From Kitagawia praeruptora (Eukaryota > Streptophyta > Magnoliopsida > Apiales > Apiaceae), in contig CM075344.1 in the NCBI GenBank assembly GCA_037693485.1, forward strand, positions 37,883,501 through 37,947,500: a stretch of DNA of 64,000 bases, written 5' to 3'. Both the position numbers and the translations under genes were made by a program. A model generated the notes under the pieces. It did no database searches. It worked only from the letters and a program-made list of their open reading frames with translations, and was not told where the DNA came from. Each line of letters begins with the position of its first letter. Position 1 is the stretch's first letter. Positions 10,659 to 21,385 of the stretch are shown in pieces.

Positions 10659-11774
10659 ATGGCGAGTTCATCAAAGCAAAACATTGAACAAAGATATGCA
10701 AATCTATCAATCAACGAGGATGACGACGAAGGTCTGATCTTAGAAGATATCAATGAGGGGACACAATCAACAGAGTTGGCTTTATGTCTCGTGGGAAGTC
10801 TCTTAAATAACAGGAAAGTCAATTTCCTAGCAATGCAGGACACTCTATCAAGTATATGGAGACCAATGAAAGGTGTTTTCATGGAGGAAACAAATATTCC
10901 CAACCTTTTCTTGTTCAAGTTTTTCCATGAACTTGATATACAGAGGGTTTTAGACGACGACCCATGAACATTCAACAACCAAGTCCTAATGATTAGAAGA
11001 TTGGAGATGGGAAAATAGTTAACCGATATCAGAATGGACGAGCTCTATATGCGGGTTCAGGTATATGAACTTCCTGTTGGGTTCAATTCGGAGTCCATAT
11101 TAAAGTCTATAGGAAATTACATTGGTAAATTCGTAACAACAGACCCGAAGAATTTTCAAAGCATTTGGAGGTATTTCCTACATATCAAGGTGGCTATCAA
11201 TGTCAACAAACCATTAAAGAGTAAAATGCGGATGAAGAAGGCGGGGGTGAATGGATGTGGATAAAGTTCAAATATGAGCGTCTACCTTCGTTTTACTTTT
11301 ACTGCGGAATTATTGGTCATTCAGAAAAATTTTGCGAGTCTCTATATGATGACAAGACCAATAACGGAGTCATGAAATACTTCTCTTAGGGCTTCAATGA
11401 AAAATCAAGTTTATGCAGGAAAAAACCAATGGCTTAGGAACGCAGAAGGAAGGAAACTGATTCCGACAGAGATAGGGCCTAACAGGGAGGAAGGAGAGCC
11501 GGGTCAAACAGACAAAGCGGAAAGCGCGAGAAAAGGATCCCAGGAGTACAGGATTGAGAAAAGTGGTATGATAGAAAGGGAAAGTGGTACAGCTGGTAGC
11601 GGATTTGGGGGGATTGTCAATGTTCTTTCAAAAGATAAAGTCATTGCAGTAGGTCAAAAGGATGTAGTCAAAGGAAATGAGTTGGATGGAGTTTTGGCGC
11701 TCACATACCAGCCAACTGGACTAATCTCAAAAATTAACAAGGATATGGAGAACATTGTAGACCCTGGGTTATAA
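10659..11774 (+). pseudogene. LINE A ORF1-like protein (DUF4283 and CCHC knuckle), broken
   Basis: The product would bind element RNA. The frame starts with MASSSKQNIEQRYANLSI and has the DUF4283 landmarks AMQDTLSSIWRPMKGVF, FLFKFFHELDIQRVL and IGNYIGKFVTTDP. After the DDDP residues a TGA replaces the tryptophan expected in this family (PWTFNN type). Further breaks separate the blocks 10659-10967, 11034-11264 and 11397-11774. The CCHC knuckle around 11300 reads CGIIGHSEKFC but its first cysteine is a tyrosine codon (TAC), compatible with G-to-A mutation. The last block is polar and low in recognisable motifs. Confidence 0.75.
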
Positions 11775-12062
11775 TCACGGACTCAAAAAGAAGGAGAGTG
11801 GAGGAGGAAGTTATAATGATAGAAAAACATAGTGATGTTTTGCAGAACCAAAAAAATGACCGAGTGGAGGGTCATGTTGCGCAGGCAAAAAGAATAGGAG
11901 ATGGGCCAAAAGATGGTGTAGACCCAAATACTGAATCAAATATGGGCTCAGACCCTGAAGACATAAGTGATATGGACCATGATACAGTCATTCCTTCAAG
12001 TGGCTTAAACGATCCAAAAAATGTCCTACAGGCGGGCTCCGGGGAGAGGAGTTCGCCTATCA

Positions 12063-13569
12063 TTATGAGTACACTAAGCTGGAATTGCCATGGGCTTGGG
12101 ACCCCATGGGCCTCACAATTCCTTAAAGAGACTGTAGTCCAAAAGAAGCCCAGTGTAGTTTTTTTAAGTGAAATTCTTTGTAACAAACAACGAGTAGAAA
12201 AAACAAAAAATATGTCAGGTTTTGAAGGAGCTTTTACGGTGGAGACTCAAGGCCACAACGGGGGTCTAGCTATGTTGTGGAGAAACAAGTAGGAGGTCAC
12301 GTTAAATAGTTATAGCAAAAATCACATAGATGTGATGGTGGAAGTCCATGGTTTGCAAAAATTTAGATTAACGGAATTCTACGGGGAACCAAATCGAGCC
12401 AAAAGATATGAAACCTGGAACCTATTGAGGAACTTAAATTCAGAATCAATGACCCCATGGTGCATCATAGGAGACATGAATAATGTGCTCAATCAAATGG
12501 ATAAAAGAGGAGGTCGACGGTACCCTCAACATCTTATCCAGGGTTTTCAGAGTGCCTTAGATGACTGCAATTTGCTTGATATGATCTTGGAGGGATATCA
12601 ATTCACGTGGGATCGGGCAAGGCACAGATGATTGGATCGAGGTTAGGATAGATAGAGCTTTGGTTACTGAAAATTTCATGATTCAGTTCCTAGAAGCCAA
12701 GCTGACGAATCTAGAAATATCTACCTCTGACCACAGTCCCATTTTCTTTGAACCTGTGGTAAATATCCGTGTCACCTCTATTGTAAGATTTCGGTTTGAA
12801 AACGCATGGCTTAGAGAGCCTATGTGCAAAAAAATTGTGGAGGAAACATGGTAAATGAACCAAGACAAAACTCTGCAAGAGAAAATAATTATATGCTCGG
12901 GAGTGTTACAGAAATGGGGCAAGGAGATTACGGGATGTTTCAAAAACTGATTCAATCAATGTAAAGAAAATCTCAAAGCAGTGAGAGGCCGTGTAGACAC
13001 CATTTCAATAAATAGATATAAAGAGGAATCGAAAAAGTTAACAGAAATCTACAGTCTGCAGGAAGTTTTTTGGCGTCAACGTTCCAAACAATTGTGGTTA
13101 AGAGAGTGTGATCAAAATAGTAAATTCTTCCACTCAGCTGCTAAAACTCGTCGTAAAGCGAACCATATCACTTCTTTGATTAACAATGATGGTCATTCAG
13201 TAGAGTGGGGCAATGGGCTTGAGAACGTCATGACGGATTATTTCTCTACCTTGTTTAAAGCCACTAACACCGACTGGAATGAGGTGGTAGATTGTGTGCC
13301 CAGTCGCATCTTAAATGTTCATAACTGTGATTTATTGGCAGATATCGATCCGAAGGAGGTAAAGAAAGCTTTGTTTCATATGCATCCGGATAAATCCCCG
13401 GGGTCAGAAGGTATGAGCCCAGGTTTTTATCAAAAGCATTGGAGTATTGTGGGCAGGGATGTAGTTTAGATAACCAAGGAGTTTTTCGAAACGGGCACGT
13501 TCAGCAATCATCTGACAGACATCAATAATGTCTTGGTTCCCAAAAAGAAAAATCTTTCTTACATGACTG
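12063..13569 (+). pseudogene. LINE A ORF2, 5' part: AP endonuclease and linker
   Basis: The endonuclease nicks the target and primes reverse transcription. Landmarks seen: LSWNCHGLG (12073), FLSEILC, GGLAMLWRNK, WCIIGDMNNVL (catalytic Asp/Asn region), LLDMILEGYQFTWDR and SDHSPIFFEP (catalytic His). The linker after 13000 has FWRQRSKQLWLRECDQNSKFF and the pre-RT block KSPGSEGMSPGFYQKHW. Stops occur near 12291, 12629, 12854 and 13467. The sequence runs directly into the inserted LTR element at 13575 and continues after it at 19755. Confidence 0.85.
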
Positions 13570-13574
13570 AATTG

Positions 13575-15132
13575 TGTTTGCACTAAATCACGCAAGCGTA
13601 CGTGGTCACAAGTAATATATGAATAAGTCGAGTTCGTTCCCACAGAGATCTGGTTATGGTTTTAATTCAGTAAACGCACCTATGCAACAGTGTATGATTA
13701 TTATGCACTGCTAAGACAAATAACAAAATATGGGTTTTAACTATCTAAATTAACTAAAAAGCAAATTAACAAAACTACAAATTAACTAACTAGCAAGAAT
13801 TAAAATCGAATTTACTTCTGCAAGAAAAACCATGGAATCCTAACTTCATTAAATACTTCGCTTAGATCTGACGCCTTTAATCACTATATGCAATGGTTAT
13901 GATATCTGATCGAATAACACGAAACAAGTATACGCTACTTCTCAGTATACGAATACCAAACTAAACATACATCCACAAAAGAGATAGAAGATGAATAGAC
14001 ACCAATTATGCTTAGACCCTATATCTCTATAGAATTTGAAAACATAACGGTTGAAGAACAAGTTATCCACATTGATCACATAGGGTAGCATAAGTATTTT
14101 CATCTCACACCACGAATCATATTGATAAACAATTATGAACCTATGCTAGCATGGCAAGTTCTAAATCTCAAGATCCACTTTCACTTCACAAGAGATTAAC
14201 AAATTAAATGTTCATGACGCATCTATCAAGTAAGCATAACCATACGAGGATATCAGATATATATCACACACAGGTCTCTAAAGCATCAAGATACTAAAGC
14301 TCCATAAATAAATCCGTTAGAATCCCATGACAACGATTAGTTCATAATCGAACCTCTCGTCATCATGGGATCTGATGAAACCATGATAAAAACAAAGTAT
14401 GAAAAAAACAAATAAATCTAAGTAATTGATATGTAATGGTTCTACCCTAATGATGATGATCTTAATGATTTACAAGGATTGGATGTGTTTATGTAGGCTC
14501 TAGACATCTTGCCAAGCAAGAAAATACCAGATCATAATTATAATAGAATTTCTGCAAAATACGTTTCCTAAACTGATTCTGATTTAAAGAGAAATTCGTA
14601 GCTGACTTTTCTTCAGATATTCTGGAACGTTCCAAAGGTAATTGGACCTCTGGACCACCTTAGAATGATAGAGAATCTCGTTATCTTCGCGTGGACAGCT
14701 TACGGGCCTCAAACGGAGTTGTAGAACTCAAGATATGGCCAAAATAGTAAAAACTTTAATTTTTCAGGGGCAACTTGCGCCCAGCAGTCTGTTCTTCGCG
14801 CAAATTGCTCCTACCCGGCGCAATTTGCTCCTGGGAATCCTATCCCAAGTTGTAGAAAATCTCCCAGGCTTCGCGTGGGCAGTAAGATCGCTGAAAACTG
14901 ACTTCTAGAACTCCAAATATGTCCAAAACAGTGTAGACTGCGCAACCGTCTCAGAAATCCGAATTTTAATTAATTTATTCTCCAAAAACGATAGAAACAT
15001 CCACCATAATCAACATCCTTGTAAATCTGCACAACTAAACAAAACACATCAAAACTACAAGAAACTTGAGCCCAAGACAATCAATTTAAGCCGATTTAGA
15101 ATGTTCCAAGTAGATATAAAATCCACTTATCA
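13575..15132 (-). repeat. 3' LTR of the Athila-like element
   Basis: Left copy of the 1.56-kb LTR. On the minus strand it begins TGATAAGTGGATTTTATATC and ends GATTTAGTGCAAACA. It is preceded on the element strand by the polypurine tract. Confidence 0.93.
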
Positions 15133-15145
15133 CACCCCCAAACTT

Positions 15146-16995
15146 AAAACGATGCTTGTCCTCAAGCATTAACAATTACAACTAACTAACTAACTAGTAC
15201 CACTTCCGTAGGTGATCACGGTTGCATTTGGAATATGCAACAAGTCCTTTAAACCCCTAGGCAGCCCTAGTGGACGAGTAAGGTCTCGTGAGGGCCTATA
15301 GCGAATGTACCCACAAAATCCAATGCAATGCAATGCATGAATGCAACTAAATGAAAATGCAAATAATCTAGTACTAATATCCTACCATACCTTCAAATCC
15401 TCTCATGTCATATCAACTTAAGAATCAAAGCAAATACGCAATGTCTTGGTGTCGAAAGTGCAAGTATTCACATAGTCTACTCAATGAACATGCATAAGTT
15501 CTCACAAGTCCATGTCAAATGTAAGAATAAGTTAGTAAACATGCTAAGCCTACAAGAGTACATCTTTGAGACAAAACTCGGGATCTCATACGCAAAAACA
15601 AGCAAACACTCACAATCCACTTCACAAAAGAATATTCACTCAAGAACAAGGGTAAGTGTATCACTCAATTCCAACAAAATCATAAGCATGCTTGACATTT
15701 GGTATCAATCTAACTCTTAACACAACATACATCAATGACGATAATCAAAAGGTCTTTATTTGGGTTGTAACGGGGCTAGGGACAAGGTATGTCAAATAAG
15801 CCAAACAGGTGAAGTGTCAAAAGCTAGTAAGTATCATAATGAATCATACACAACACCCTATTTCCCCCCACATAATTTTTCTATTTTTCTTCCAACAAAA
15901 ACAATCGACTAGTCGACTAAAGTAGGATTACAACAAACACAAACATGCTCTCATAATATATAATTTTTTTCTTTTTTTTCTCTTTTTTTTCTTTTTTTTT
16001 TTCGAGAGCTAAATATATCACAAACAATAATATACACAATAACAATGATCCCATGAATTTATTACATATGCCGACTATCAAATAAACAAACCCAATTTTC
16101 AATATTTTCCCCAAAAGATCCACTCTCAAAATAACATAAACACTCTACTAGCCTTTGACAATGTAGGTTCAAATTAATGTAAGGCCAATACAAGAAAAGG
16201 TCTAGGCAAGTAATGTGGTATGTCACCGAAAAAATAGGATTAAGCTCAACGGGTTAACTAATTGATCATGTAAATATGGTGTGGTAATATGGGAAAATAT
16301 GCGGTTATTCCTATTGCCTTTATCATTTTAATCGTCAAATAACGTCATGCGTTTCAAGAAAGACCTCAAACAACTGCTAGCAATGCAAACAATCTGTGGA
16401 CACTCAAGCAAACGAATAAATTGCAACAAATATGCAATAAGGCTCAAAAACTCACTTGGTGGAAAACATACTCAATCCCAAGCAAAAATCTCTCCAACGC
16501 ATCTACTTGTATTCAAAGCATGCAAACTAAATCATCTTGCACATATTCATGTCCTTCTAATCACTTACAACATTCAATAAGTCTACTAGCTTCAACTCAC
16601 TGGTGTATGTGTGTGCACAAGAACAAAGCATATCACTTCTCAATCAAAAGCGTCAACAACACAAAATTCCTATCAAGCATGGGTGCAAATGCAAACTATT
16701 ATGAACTCACATGATATACAAAAATAAAAAAACAGAATGTCCTATATGAAACAAACATAGATAACACAAACATAAATGCATAATTTACTAATACTAATAT
16801 GCAAAGCATGAAATCCTACATGAACACATAATACAACAACAACTACTAATCCCCCAAACCACCCCCAAACTTAAAATATTCAATGTCCCCATTGAATTGA
16901 AGGTAATACAAGGGATAGCAGGAAACATACCTTGGGTTGCCTCCCAAGAAGCGTTTCTTTAACGTCAATAGCTTGACGTTACTTCCAAGCCTCCA
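15146..16995. other. internal non-coding region of the Athila-like element
   Basis: About 1.85 kb between the 3' polypurine tract and the gag-derived frame, with only short open frames and a pyrimidine-rich patch at 15955-16002. No pol domains are recognisable. Confidence 0.6.
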
Positions 16996-18054
16996 TTAAG
17001 GATGATAATAGTTGGCCTGATCCTCTCTTCGTGAGACTTCATCGTCATCTCGGCAGCACACTTTCTGCTCCTTCTCCTTGCTTGGCCTATTCGTATAACA
17101 ACTCTGTCCTATTCCAATGCCTTCATCTGTTGACCCAAAATCTGTCAATTTGTAGAACAACACACACTCGCGGGCTTCGCTTGAATATAATGGAGGAGGA
17201 TAAATGTAAGTTGCTGAAGCCTTTGGTTCCTCAAAGAGAACTTCCTCCATTGGCTCTAATGCGCTACCTCCATCTTTAAACTCTGAGACAAGTAGAAGAT
17301 CTGCATCTTTCCCATGTTCATCAGCCTCTTGGTTCGCACATACCAATTCTTGAAATTTGCGTAGCTCATCAGTGTCCGTCCCATATAGTGCCCTTTCCAA
17401 ATCATCCACCATCTTAACATGATCAAATTCCTCACATGGCTTGCGAATGCTCACCTCCTCTTGGAATTTGTCTTCCTCAATTACGCATGCAGTACCTTGC
17501 TCCAAGTCACCGTTATTCTCTGGTATTGCCTCTGGTATGAATTGTTGATTCTCTTGTTCCAAGACACTACAAACTTGAGCAACAAGTGTCCCCATAGATT
17601 TGATAAGCTTCTCATTATTCTCTGCAAGCATCCTAATCTCCTTCCTAATTTCCTTCAAATCATCAACCTCGTCTGATTGAAAAGTAGGAATAGGTTGCTG
17701 ATGTTGAAACTCTTCACTACCAAAGACATATGACATATCTAGAACATCTTGCTGGTACTGTTGAGGATGGTATTGAAAATATGGTTGCTCCTCATAACTC
17801 ATAGGTTGAGATTGCCACGGGTCATGTTGCTGCAGAAAATTCTGGTTCTGCTGTTGCAGAATATTCTGAGGATAGTAAGGTTGTGCTCCATATTGTTGAC
17901 CTTGATACTGCTGATAAGGCTGCTGAGGTTGTTGAATACCACCTTGGTTGCTCCAGCACTGATACGTCTCATGTGCGCCCGCACATAGCTCACAAACACT
18001 AGCCACCTGCTGAACTCCATAGTAATTTAGAAAATCCATCTTCAACGCCCACAC
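16996..18054 (-). CDS. gag-derived protein of the Athila-like element
   Basis: The frame encodes 352 residues and starts about 115 bp downstream of the primer-binding site. Near the N-terminus CELCAGAHETYQC is a CCHC-type knuckle with Athila-like spacing. A strongly glutamine/tyrosine-rich segment follows (residues about 37-110, with repeats such as PQQPYQQYQGQQYG). After it comes an acidic part with a coiled-coil-like block (DDLKEIRKEIRMLAENNEKL) that resembles the region after the knuckle in Athila gag. The capsid-like part normally before the knuckle is missing, so this is a shortened gag. The frame is intact from ATG to stop, as expected for a young insertion, but expression is unproven. 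Confidence 0.7.
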   Translation of the reverse strand: MWALKMDFLNYYGVQQVASVCELCAGAHETYQCWSNQGGIQQPQQPYQQYQGQQYGAQPYYPQNILQQQNQNFLQQHDPWQSQPMSYEEQPYFQYHPQQYQQDVLDMSYVFGSEEFQHQQPIPTFQSDEVDDLKEIRKEIRMLAENNEKLIKSMGTLVAQVCSVLEQENQQFIPEAIPENNGDLEQGTACVIEEDKFQEEVSIRKPCEEFDHVKMVDDLERALYGTDTDELRKFQELVCANQEADEHGKDADLLLVSEFKDGGSALEPMEEVLFEEPKASATYIYPPPLYSSEARECVLFYKLTDFGSTDEGIGIGQSCYTNRPSKEKEQKVCCRDDDEVSRREDQANYYHP

Positions 18055-18170
18055 TCTCTGACAAGTACCTGAAACACTACAAACTAACTAACTAAGTAAG
18101 AAATCTGAGTCAGTGAACGCTAACGACCACTATTGACAAGCACATAAACCAAAAATAAAACACCAATGAT

Positions 18171-18188
18171 CCCCGGCAGCGGCGCCAA
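18171..18188 (-). other. primer-binding site of the Athila-like element
   Basis: On the element strand TTGGCGCCGCTGCCGGGG follows the end of the 5' LTR by five bases. It matches the TGGCGCCGTTGCCGGGG-type site typical of plant Athila/Tat elements. Confidence 0.85.
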
Positions 18189-18193
18189 AAACT

Positions 18194-19754
18194 TGTTTGC
18201 ACTAAATCACGCAAGCGTACGTGGTCACAAGTAATATATGAATAAGTCGAGTTCGTTCCCACAGAGATCTGGTTATGGTTTTAATTCAGTAAACGCACCT
18301 ATGCAACAGTGTATGGTTATTATGCACTGCTAAGACAAATAAAAAAATATGGGTTTTAACTATCTAAATTAACTAAAAATCAAATTAACAAAACTACAAA
18401 TTAACTAACTAGCAAGAATTAAAATCGAATTTACTTCTGCAAGAAAAACCATGGAATCCTAACTTCATTAAATACTTCGCTTAGATCTGACGCCTTTAAT
18501 CACTATATGCAATGGTTATGATATCTGATCGAATAACACGAAACAAGTATACGCTACTTCTCAGTATACGAATACCAAACTAAACATACATCCACAAAAG
18601 AGATAGAAGATGAATAGACACCAATTATGCTTAGACCCTATATCTCTATAGAATTTGAAAACATAACGGTTTAAGAACAAGTTATCCACATTGATCACAT
18701 AGGGTAGCATAAGTATTTTCATCTCACACCACGAATCATATTGATAAACAATTATGAACCTATGCTAGCATGGCAAGTTCTAAATCTCAAGATCCACTTT
18801 CACTTCACAAGAGATTAACAAATTAAATGTTCATGACGCATCTATCAAGTAAGCATAACCATACGAGGATATCAGATATATATCACACACAGGTCTCTAA
18901 AGCATCAAGATACTAAAGCTCCATAAATAAATCCGTTAGAATCCCATGACAACGATTAGTTCATAATCGAACCTCTCGTCATCATGGGATCTGATGAAAC
19001 CATGATAAAAACAAAGTATGAAAAAAACAAATAAATCTAAGTAATTGATATGTAATGGTTCTACCCTAATGATGATGATGATCTTAATGATTTACAAGGA
19101 TTGGATGTGTTTATATAGGCTCTAGACATCTTGCCAAGCAAGAAAATACCAGATCAGAATTATAATAGAATTTATGCAAAATACGTTTCCTAAACTGATT
19201 CTGATTTAAAGGGAAATTCGTAGCTGACTTTTCTTCAGATATTCTGGAACGTTCCAAACGTAATTGGACCTCTGGACCACCTTAGAATGATAGAGAATCT
19301 CGTTATCTTCGCGTGGACAGCTTACGGGCCTCAAACGGAGTTGTAGAACTCAAGATATGGCCAAAATAGTAAAAACTTTAATTTTTCAGAGGCAACTTGC
19401 GCCCAGCAGTCTGTTCTTCGCGCAAATTGCTCCTACCCGGCGCAATTTGCTCCTGGGAATCCTATCCCAAGTTGTAGAAAATCTCCCAGGCTTCGCGTGG
19501 GCAGTAAGATCGCTGAAAACTGACTTCTAGAACTCCAAATATGTCCAAAACAGTGTAGACTGCGCAACCGTCTCAAAAATCCGAATTTTAATTAATTTAT
19601 TCTCCAAAAACGATAGAAACATCCACCATAATCAACATCCTTGTAAATCTGCACAACTAAACAAAATACATCAAAACTACAAGAAACTTGAGCCCAAGAT
19701 AATCAATTTAAGCCGATTTAGAATGTTCCAAGTAGATATAAAATCCACTTATCA
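18194..19754 (-). repeat. 5' LTR of the Athila-like element
   Basis: Right copy of the LTR, with three bases more than the left copy (GATGATGATGATC against GATGATGATC). It ends ...CACTTATCA and is followed by the AATTG target duplication. Confidence 0.93.
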
Positions 19755-20586
19755 AATTGCGCCCGATATCTTTATGCAATGTGGCATATAAGATTATCTC
19801 AAAGGTAATTTCGGAAACGCAGAGTGCTTTTATTCCTGGACGCCTGATTACGGATAATATCATGATGTCTTATGAGGTTATGCACTTCATGAAGAGGAAA
19901 ACGAGAGGAAAGAGGGGGTGGATGGCCCTTAAGCTAGACATGAGTAAAGCTTATGATAGGGTCGAGTGGGAATTTTTGGAAGCAATGTTAAAAAAGCTTG
20001 GTTTTGCTACGAAGTTGGTAAATTTGTTTATGCAGTGTGTCTCTTCTGTTAAGTATAGCATATGCCATGGAGGGAAGGAGTTTGGGTCGATAATTCCAGA
20101 GAGAGGGATCCGTCAAGGGGACCCTCTTTCTTCGTATTTGTTCCTGATATGCATGGAAGGATTGTCAGCTTTAATCCGGAGTCGAGAACAACGGCATTTG
20201 ATTAAAGGTATTCAAGTTGCAAGGGGAGCCCCGGTTTTATCTCACATGTTCTTCGAGGATGATAGTTACATCTACTGCTCAGCAACAGGAGAAGAGGCCA
20301 CTCAAATATTAAGTGCACTAAATATATACAAAATGGCTTCAGGCCAGAAAGTGAATAATGCTAAATCCTCGGTTTTCTATAGTAGAAATGTTGGTCAGAC
20401 GGTGAAAGAGGAGGTGGGCAACATCTTACATTTTACTGAAGCAGACAACCATACTCAATATCTGGGATTGCCTAATTTAATTGGGAAGAACAAATCATAT
20501 GCTTTTGGATATTTAAAAGATCGAATGCAGTACAGAATTGAGGGTTGGGATAAAAGACAATTATCGAAAGGAGGCAAGGAAATAAT
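19755..20586 (+). pseudogene. LINE A ORF2, reverse transcriptase part
   Basis: Continuation of LINE A after the LTR element. RT landmarks: RPISLCNVAYKIISKV, QSAFIPGRLITDNI, KLDMSKAYDRVEW (catalytic Asp), ERGIRQGDPLSSYLFLICME and the catalytic box, which reads FEDDS where FADDS is usual. Thumb-region markers QYLGLPNLIGKNK and GGKEII follow before the CACTA element interrupts. The frame is open here but is an isolated fragment and lacks its zinc-binding and RNase H domains. Confidence 0.9.
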
Positions 20587-21385
20587 CACTACGTCAAATT
20601 TTGGCTTTCGCCACATAAAATATGTGTGGCTGTTTACCTTATGCCACGCTTTTATTTTTTGGCCAAAGTGTCACCAAAGGTGAGAGCATCGTAGGTACCA
20701 TACAGACACTCTTTTGATTCGTGGTTGTAACTAAAAAACGAGTGACTAAAGAATCCCACCATTTTTGTCTGACAGCCCCCCTTTAAGCTCAAAAGTGTGA
20801 CTAAATACAAACATTCAGCAACAAACTCCATAGTGGCTAAAGTGTATTAATAACGTCATATATACATCAAAGGCTTAGTTTTGGTGGCACTATTTCTAAG
20901 AAATCATGGCAAAAAAGTTGGGTATGGCTACATCAAAATAATTTTGTGTGGTCGTTTCTATTATATTTTTGTCACTATAAGAAAATTGATTTTAGTCACA
21001 AAACTGTTGAGAAACTATAGTGTGGCTAAAGGATGATAATGGCCACACACATTTAGCCAAATTACATGGTACCATTTAAATGATCATCCACGATACCAAA
21101 AGGCCAAAATACAAAATCAGACACATTTTCCAGAATGCAAACACAATACCAAAAATCAGACACATTTTCCAGAATGCAAACAAGGAATCCATAATCCATA
21201 CCAAAATCTAACATGGAATCCATAATCCATACATACTGAATCCACAATCCATAAAAACATAACAATTCAGAAAAACCTAATTACTTAATCCAGACTAACC
21301 ACAAACTTCACAAGTTATGAGATAACATTTCGCCGTTTACAATTCAAGTTATCAGAAAAACAACCATCAACAATTCAAGTTCAGT

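Larger units (their letters stand above)
13575..19754 (-). mobile_element. Athila-like Ty3/gypsy LTR element, non-autonomous, with AATTG target duplication
   Basis: A 6180-bp element lies in minus orientation. The LTRs at 13575-15132 and 18194-19754 are nearly identical (about fifteen differences by eye over 1558 bp plus one extra GAT unit) and have TG...CA ends. The 5-bp target duplication AATTG sits at 13570-13574 and 19755-19759. The primer-binding site next to the 5' LTR (18171-18188, minus strand TTGGCGCCGCTGCCGGGG) is of the type used by plant Athila/Tat elements. The polypurine tract AAGTTTGGGGGTG abuts the 3' LTR (15133-15145), and a second copy occurs at 16861-16873. The only long coding frame is a gag-derived fragment. 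Protease, RT, RNase H and integrase are absent, so mobility must have relied on a helper element. Confidence 0.93.
10524..20586 (+). mobile_element. LINE A, L1-type non-LTR retrotransposon, split by an LTR element and truncated 3'
   Basis: The parts are in the usual order: DUF4283/gag-like ORF1 with CCHC knuckle, apurinic endonuclease domain, linker and reverse transcriptase. The element is interrupted at 13575-19754 by an LTR retrotransposon and stops at 20586, where a CACTA terminus begins. Zinc-binding-RT and RNase H parts are therefore missing. Stop codons and frame breaks occur throughout. An internal deletion just after the LTR element removes the residues normally between the ISKV and SETQSAF parts of the RT. 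Confidence 0.9.

Noticed and set aside
20974..20994. CACTATAAGAAAATTG as the true CACTA terminus
   Set aside because: The LINE breakpoint fits the terminus at 20587 better; this one may be a subterminal repeat or a nested end and was not used as border.
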